The translations under genes and the position numbers were made by a program. Shown here in pieces: positions 57,651 to 64,000 of a DNA stretch of 64,000 nucleotides (its first letter is position 1; each line of letters begins with the position of its first letter). The notes under the pieces were generated by a model, which worked only from the letters and a program-made list of their open reading frames with translations, did not search any database and was not told the origin of the DNA. The stretch is from Edolisoma coerulescens (Eukaryota; Chordata; Aves; Passeriformes; Campephagidae). Location: positions 1,603,263 to 1,667,262 of the forward strand of contig VWZW01005504.1 of the NCBI GenBank assembly GCA_013397115.1, written 5' to 3'.

Positions 57651-60600
57651 GATGTATTATCAAGTGACCACTAAGATGCATGGCAGTAGGTTTCAGGCTA
57701 CTAAAAGCACATGCATCTCCTGAATATTCATAGCTGCCCCTCCACCTGCTTCATTCACTACTTGTTTCCGGGTGACCATCTCGAGCCTGGCAGCTGCTCC
57801 CCAAGCCAGCCCGTCTGGGCTGACCTAAGTCCCCACTGCTGCCATTACACTGGGCGTGTGTACTCATGCTTTCCTCAAAAAGAGGTAGATGGAAGCAGAT
57901 GGATGCCTGGCTCCACCTCCCAGCTACTTTGATGCAACTTTCAGCCTCTACAGGTTAAAGAACCTCTCTACCATCAGAGAAGGATTAATTAATTTGCTTA
58001 TTTTGGTCTCAGATAGTGTCACCAAAAACAAACCTTTGGTATGTGCTTGAATTTGGGAAGAGACTACCATCTCCCTGGCATGAAAGCAAAGGAGCCTAGA
58101 TGTCATTTCTGCATATTTACTTCTTTCTCTCTTTTGCCCTGAAGATGTGAAACAAGGAGGCAGTAGGCCTTGTCGTAAGCGGGGCGCTTTGAGTACTCCT
58201 CTGCAATGTTTTAAAGTGCCCCTCTAGGGCTTAGGTTATTGTCAGTATCTGAAAACTGTTTGCAAGCATCAGCTTTAGATCCCTTATGGTGGCAATGAGA
58301 ACTTCTCATGACCATTTCTGCAGTGCTTTGATACAGTCAGGTGGAAAGGCACTTTTTTTCTGTATGCATGTAAGGGATATGGATTTTTTTGTTATGTTAA
58401 TAGAAATTACTTTTTTGAATTACTTTTTTTGTATAGTGAAGACATGTGAGCACTAAGATGTGCTAAGAAGAGAAATGTAATGATGCAGAAGCCAGAAAAT
58501 CATAGGGCTGCTGCTGGCTGTCACTCAGATGGTTTTGTGTGACTTAAAATTAAAGTGATGTATATCGAATGGCAGGAGTGAGTCACCGGAATGGCGATGA
58601 CTCAAGTTGTTGCTATGAATTCTGTAAGGAATGTTAAATGATGGGCTCCCACAGTGGCAGTGCTGGAAGTCTCTAGGTGACAAGAAAGGAGTTTAAATAT
58701 TAGCAGTAAGATGAAATTAATGTAAGATTGCATTGTGATACACTGAGAACAATAAGACTTTTGCCATTTGTCTGGTTTCATTGCCTTGGAACATCATCTA
58801 GGAATATTACTACATCTTCTCATGTAATGCTGTCAGTAAGGATAAGAGTAAGGAGAGAGATGTTTAATACAGTACTTTTGGTTGTGGTTAGTTGTTTATA
58901 TAAATGATTTAACTCTCTTTAAACATCAGCCTTTCTACAATGAAGACTTTTATGAGTATACTGGAGAACTAGCCTGGAACTCAGGGTACTGAGGTCATGA
59001 AATGAGAGCTGCTCAGTGGAGCATCATGGTTCCTGCACCTAAAAATCCTTTTATGTTTTGGGAGCTGAAGGTGTGAGTGTTATCTGTGGTACCATCATGC
59101 TTTCAAGTAACCACAGTTCAGAGCAGAAATATAGCTGGAAAGTCTACAAGCCTGTTGAGTTCTTGCAATATTTTATTTATCATGGACAGGGGAATCAGTT
59201 GTTTAAATAAAGGAAAGGTGAGGGCATGAAAAGGTAAGAAAACAGCCCTTCTGACATAGCCTTTTCAATAGAATACCAGAAGGCAATTTAGACTAGTGTA
59301 CGAAAGCAAAGCTGCAGAAAGCTGTAAACTAGTGACCCAGAATGAAAAAAACGTGAAATCCCCACCTACTTCAGCTTCTGTTATTGCCAATCTAAAATAA
59401 TAATCCTCACAAAATTACCTTTCTTATGTTCTATTGACATTTCTGAACAGGTGAACAGGCTCTGTTCAGCAGTCAGCTGTATGGCATGCAGGGTCAGGGT
59501 CCCTTCGTGTGGTGTTGTGGGTGCCTTCATTCCTGGATTTTGTAAAACAGGATTAGGTAGAAAATGCATTTGCTTGTCTTCAGGGTGGTGTTGATGTGTG
59601 ACAGTCCTAGGGTGCTGCAGCTTCACAAAGGTCTTCAAATTGTAGCCATAATATTATAACATATTTAGCTCCAAGTGCAAATTTTTGCCGCAGTAAAGGA
59701 TATAAGAGGAGGATATCTGTTCCAGATGGAAAATCAGTGGTGTTGAGAACAAGGGTAACACTCTTAAAATTAGAAAATTTTACTGCTTTTCTAAAGTTAA
59801 TGGCTATCAAGTGATTACTGACAGTGATCTAAGAGCTAAGTGTTAATATAGCTACATAAACTGCCCTTGCGAGCTTATTTTTGCAGTACTTGAATATACA
59901 AACACCCTTTTCTTCCAAAGCACAAGTGATTCCCTAGTATTCTTACCTTTTCCATTGCTGTGGTCCTCATGTCAAGTCCATTTTGTTTGTTTGTTTTCCC
60001 CCCAGACCTCCTGTCAACATGGAATCCCAGCTCCCTTTTATGTGTCCAAAAGCAAGTCTTAAGCACAGGTCAGGTAACAATGTGCATTCTCAAAAAGAGC
60101 GTTAGGCACTGGTCTTTAGGTGGTGTCAGAGTCCTCATGCCCATGGTATTAGTGTTGGCTTGACTTTGAAAAGGTTAAGAGTCTGAAGCTCTGCTGTAGT
60201 TCTTTCTGACCTAGTAAGTTCTTAGGGCCAGTTCTAGATCTGTGCACTCCAGAGTTTCATCAAAAATTTTACTGGTGACTTTCTTATGTCAAGGATTTGA
60301 CAAACTATGAAATGCAGCTTCTGGAATAATATGTATATTCTTCTGGAGAACAGAGATTCAGGTTGAGCTGTGTCAGAATAGGTTTTGATTCATCTAACCA
60401 AGCATTCTTTTTTCACCTGCCTAGTAAAGGTTGAGTTTTTTGTGGGGTTGGGGTTTCTTTAATCCTTCTGTTATGCACCTCTCTAACTGTGCATTGCTGT
60501 GCATGGGGAGAGAGACACTTTACAGGTGTCTTTTGGACTTGGTTCTAACATTTCACCATGTCTCTTTGTTACAGTAATTCCTATAGCCAGAGCAATTCTC

Positions 60601-61904
60601 TGTTGACCAATCCAAGACACTTGCTGTTCTTACCAATGTTTGGCTATCCAGTGAATGGTGTGCAAGCCAGAACGAGATGTTTCCCAACTACTTTCGAGCT
60701 CCACAGGAGATTTAACCTTCTCACATAAGAGGTAGCCTGATTAAGAGATTCATGAAGAAATTGGCAATCAAAACACTTTAGAAACTTTTCAGCCTTGACT
60801 ACTCCTACTCATTCGCTATTCTTAGTGCACTCTCTATTGCCGTCAAGAATCTAGCTCAAAGCTCTGAGATTCTTCTCACTTCATCGGTATCGTAAGACTC
60901 TTTTTTTGTGTCTTTATTTTTAGGCATACAGCTCCTGGCAATTAATGTGCAACCTCCTTTCCTGGGGAGGAATGTGTTTGTTAAGTACTGTGAAAACAGA
61001 CAGTGTTTTGCGGATGTTCGAGGGTAGAAATTAACTTTTTCTTACATTCTTATTCTGCATTGGGGGCAGATGTTGATAGTGCTACTGATTCTGCTTCAGT
61101 TCTCTCAATAGGATTATCCACACTCCTAAAATTCTGTCCTGCACTTCCTTAAATGTTTTACTGGCCTGGAGCTTAGTCTGAAACAATGGCTAGGAAGCCT
61201 GTTCTGAAGTAATGAAATATTCATCAATGAGCATGTGAATAAACAGAGCAGATTGCAGAGTCAGAAGCATGCTGTTTAAGGAAATGAACTTTGCTCATTT
61301 AATAAATGCTGTTTGTTTTTTGTTATAACTCGTGATTATACTCGTGTAAGGTACTAGCACAGAGTGATCCTGTGTAGGACAGAAAAAAAGCTGCATGTAT
61401 GAGCAGAAGATGAAAGAAGCAGAGAGTTGAACAAGGGAACCCCAGGGAACTTGATCCTGCCTGAATAAAAGAAGTGCTGCTGGCTGCCAAGTTCCCTTTC
61501 CTCAGCATCCGGAGCAGGTCTGAAGAGGGTACAATGACATTTATTATTGGTTAGCATGTGGTCGTTACTGAACAAAATATAAAGAGCTTGTGATTTGAAT
61601 AGTAGCTAGAGAATACCACAAACCCTGAGGAAGGAATCACTTAATAAGCTTGCATTTTAGCTTTTGCAGCAGCAGAATATTTTTTGAACTCTTGAGAAGT
61701 AGTAGCGGTTACTCAGAAAGATAAATCAGAGAGGAATTTTTGTATGGGGACAGCAATGGTGGTAGTTCAATGCATCATGTTTGCCAAGGAGCTGACTATT
61801 TCCAGACGACATAGAGTTCCTCCATCTCTTTTTTCCTTCCTCCCTCCCACTAACAAATAGTGGTAAAACTATTATATATTAAAGGATCAGTTTATAAATT
61901 TGTC
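57651..61904 (+). other. PHACTR1: PHACTR1 intron, continued
   Basis: No dispersed repeat or exon is recognised over about 4.2 kb. Open frames on both strands at 59.4-60.2 kb are short and without domains. Confidence 0.6.
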
Positions 61905-61990
61905 CTGACCTCACCACCTTTAAAGGTTCCTTCTTGACCTTTAAAGGTCCACTTGCACTGCTACACCCTTCCAACTCAAACTGTTGTGGT
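61905..61990 (+). mobile_element. Probable degenerate CR1 3' tail with an internal partial duplication
   Basis: GACCTTTAAAGGTCC and CCCTTCCAACTCAAACTGTT are adjacent motifs of CR1 tails, but here they are separated by 16 extra bases. ACCTTTAAAGGT also occurs twice (61916-61927 and 61937-61948). The simplest reading is an old, rearranged tail; chance is possible because only short motifs match. Confidence 0.4.
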
Positions 61991-62394
61991 TCAGTGCCAC
62001 TGGAATAGTGCAGAGAAGCAGCCAATCTTTGATTGCACATGCTCAGTTAAAACTTTCACCTACAGAAGACACAATTTTGCTGTGCCAAGTCCCAGTCAGT
62101 GCAAGTTTACAGGGTATTTATGCTGATGCACTCCCTGCAGGAGCAAAACAGAGATTGCTAAAATGACTTCCAGATGCAGGTTGCATCCCTGATCATGCAT
62201 AACTACAAGCAGACCAAGTCAGAGCAATCCTGAGGCTGCTTTTGCTTGAACCAAGGGAGGAACAATCATCTTGGAACTCAAAGTGGAGGAAGAAAGCTAA
62301 GTGAGAATCACCTACGTTAATTGAAAAGTAATTAGCAAGAACACCAGCAGATTGCCGTGATAACTGAGAAGCCATAGAACAAATTGTTGCTGTG

Positions 62395-62445
62395 GGCTTG
62401 ATTGAGTCCCTTCCGACTTAGGATATTTTATGATTCTATGAATTT
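62395..62445 (+). mobile_element. CR1 LINE 3' terminal fragment (~50 bp)
   Basis: TTGATTGAGTCCCTTCCGAC then TTATGATTCTATGAATTTT matches the extreme CR1 tail (GTCCCTTCCAAC ... TATGATTCTATGA). Only the tail is recognisable. Confidence 0.65.
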
Positions 62446-64000
62446 TGACTTTTTGCAAAGTGTTGCACAGAAAACACCAGGTACAAGCATAACATCTGCT
62501 GTTCTTCTCACAGCCTAAGTGTTTTCTCCTGGATTGCTGTTTTACCTTGAAGTGTCAGTAAATATGATTAAAAATAGGAGTGAGGAAATGTGGGTGTCAT
62601 CCATCTGATGCTACAGGGTAAACACATTCTGTGAAAATGAGATGAGTGGTAGGACAATACCCCATCTGATGATAAAAAGTTTCAGTTGTGTAGGGAGCAG
62701 AGGCCTTTCAACTGGATAACCATCATCTGAGACTGTCAGTACAAAATGAAGGAAATGCAGTGGTGGAAAGAGAGTAGATTCATCCTTTGGATTTATTCAA
62801 CATACGTCTGTAGTTTTGAGGGATAATTGAAAGTTCGGGATAAGTCTGTTCTTCTCAAAGTGGTATAAAGCTTAACTGAGGAGCCCTATCTAGAGCCATA
62901 GCCTGCATACTGCATGTAGGTCAGCCCGTTTGAAAATCATCTTTGCATGTGTCTTTAACTGATGTGCTGGGAAGCCATGCAGAAAAGCACAGACTGGTTA
63001 CAAAAATGCTAGAATTAAGCTGAGAGGAGAAAAGCCAGACTAACCTGCTGGAGTCCTTTGAAGATCTTACTACAAAGATACAGTGCATGTCAATGTGCTT
63101 AGCGATTTGTCTCCAGCTGCTAAAATCAAAGGACTCAGTGCTTTGGTATAGAAACCAAATGATCACATCTGTACTGCACAAATATTTAGCATATCACCCA
63201 CCAGACCCTTCAGAGCATGAGCCTCTATGACTTCAGCCAGGCATAAAAAACTGTGGGTCAGGCCATCGTTTTTGTTGTCTTTGCTATCATCATTATTATT
63301 ATTATAGTCACACTTTTAGTCTTTCTCACAGGGAATATGACAGTGATAGTTCACTTAAAAACACATCTGAGAGCCTTCCCCCTCCATGTGTGACTCAACA
63401 GAGACTTCAGAGAATCGGGAATGCTTTTGTTGTCTGCTCCGACAGTCACCTCTGCTAGAAAATGTGCGTATAATTGTTACTTAAAATTAATATTCCAGTC
63501 ATGTTCTTCCCAGAAGATTTTCGTATACTTAAAAATACTGCATCCGATCCCACTGGACAACTTTTATGCCTGGAAGAAATCAGGAAGCAGCATACAGCAT
63601 GTGCTTTATTTAAAACAACAAAAAAACCCCAACTCAAACCAGAGTGGTTGTTCAAAAACACAGACCTAGAAAAGAAAACTTGCTTTCTCAGCAGGCTGGG
63701 GAAGTAATGGTCTAATTCCTGCTGGGATGCCACAGTTCTGGCCAGAAGAAGTTGCCTGTAGTGTTATTTCATACCTTTGCCTGTTCAGTTTGTGGCATCT
63801 CTCTTGTGGATTTCATGATGCAGCATCCCTCAGGCAAAGTAATACCTGTTAGTCACTACCACCAAAGGTGCCCTGTATCTGATTTGGACACCCAGAGCTC
63901 AAACGCTCCATACAGTGCTCACTGAACACGATGTTAATCTTTTCACACAACCTTGCCATCAGGAACCCAACAAAAAAGTCTAGCTAGGTTATCAGTTTTA
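62446..64000 (+). other. PHACTR1: PHACTR1 intron, continued to the window end
   Basis: Holds the ATT microsatellite at 63.29 kb. Overlapping opposite-strand frames at 63.4-63.7 kb are mutual shadows without recognisable homology. The intron is still open at the window edge. Confidence 0.6.
63286..63305 (+). repeat. (ATT)n/(ATC)n microsatellite
   Basis: ATCATCATTATTATTATTAT is a short trinucleotide repeat. Confidence 0.9.

Noticed and set aside
62568..62577. MEF2-type site TTAAAAATAG (also at 31154 and 56865)
   Set aside because: PHACTR1 intronic MEF2 regulation is known in human, but several matches to this AT-rich consensus are expected by chance in 64 kb, so these matches alone carry no weight.

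Overview
The window looks like a piece of a bird macrochromosome. It is AT-rich, carries about 7% recognisable CR1 LINE sequence (truncated 3' ends of several subfamilies, both orientations), has almost no other dispersed repeat, and contains scaffold gaps and assembly duplications typical of a draft assembly. CR1 is also common in turtles and crocodilians, so 'bird' is an inference from repeat density and CR1 tail sequence, not proof.

Only one gene can be supported. Two spliced coding exons on the + strand (coding bases 19026-19086 and 30264-30410) join in phase and encode the N-terminal 69 residues of a phosphatase and actin regulator, almost certainly PHACTR1. The first exon carries the start codon in a strong Kozak context, with an in-frame stop 12 bases upstream and a good acceptor at 18967, so at least one untranslated exon lies further 5'. 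The intron between the two exons is 11,177 bp. The second exon is followed by at least 33.6 kb of intron, and the exons coding for RPEL motifs and the PP1-binding C-terminus are not in the window. Nearly everything else is therefore intronic.

Layout: 1-4.85 kb is an assembly problem area. A flank of about 1.5 kb ending in a CR1 appears twice, plus a 224-bp third copy, around a 415-bp N gap and two single-N joins. A GC-rich, LTR-like fragment (2561-2701) enters the gap, suggesting an unassembled LTR-element insertion. From 4.85 to 19 kb there is 5' intron with three CR1 fragments. The two coding exons lie at 19.0 and 30.3 kb. At 31.6-32.1 kb and 34.0-34.3 kb there are two CpG islands inside the gene, just 3' of the second coding exon; these are the best candidates for an internal (alternative) promoter. 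From 34.3 to 64 kb there is long intron with three minus-strand and several plus-strand CR1 fragments, simple repeats, and AT-rich homeodomain-motif clusters that could be conserved non-coding elements.

No RNA gene, CRISPR array, operon or novel gene system is visible. Most open reading frames are chance, and the long ones at 31.3-32.3 kb are by-products of GC-rich sequence and Ns. The points most worth checking are the shorter PHACTR1 N-terminus relative to mammals as I recall it, the intragenic CpG islands, and the unresolved insertion near 2.6 kb.
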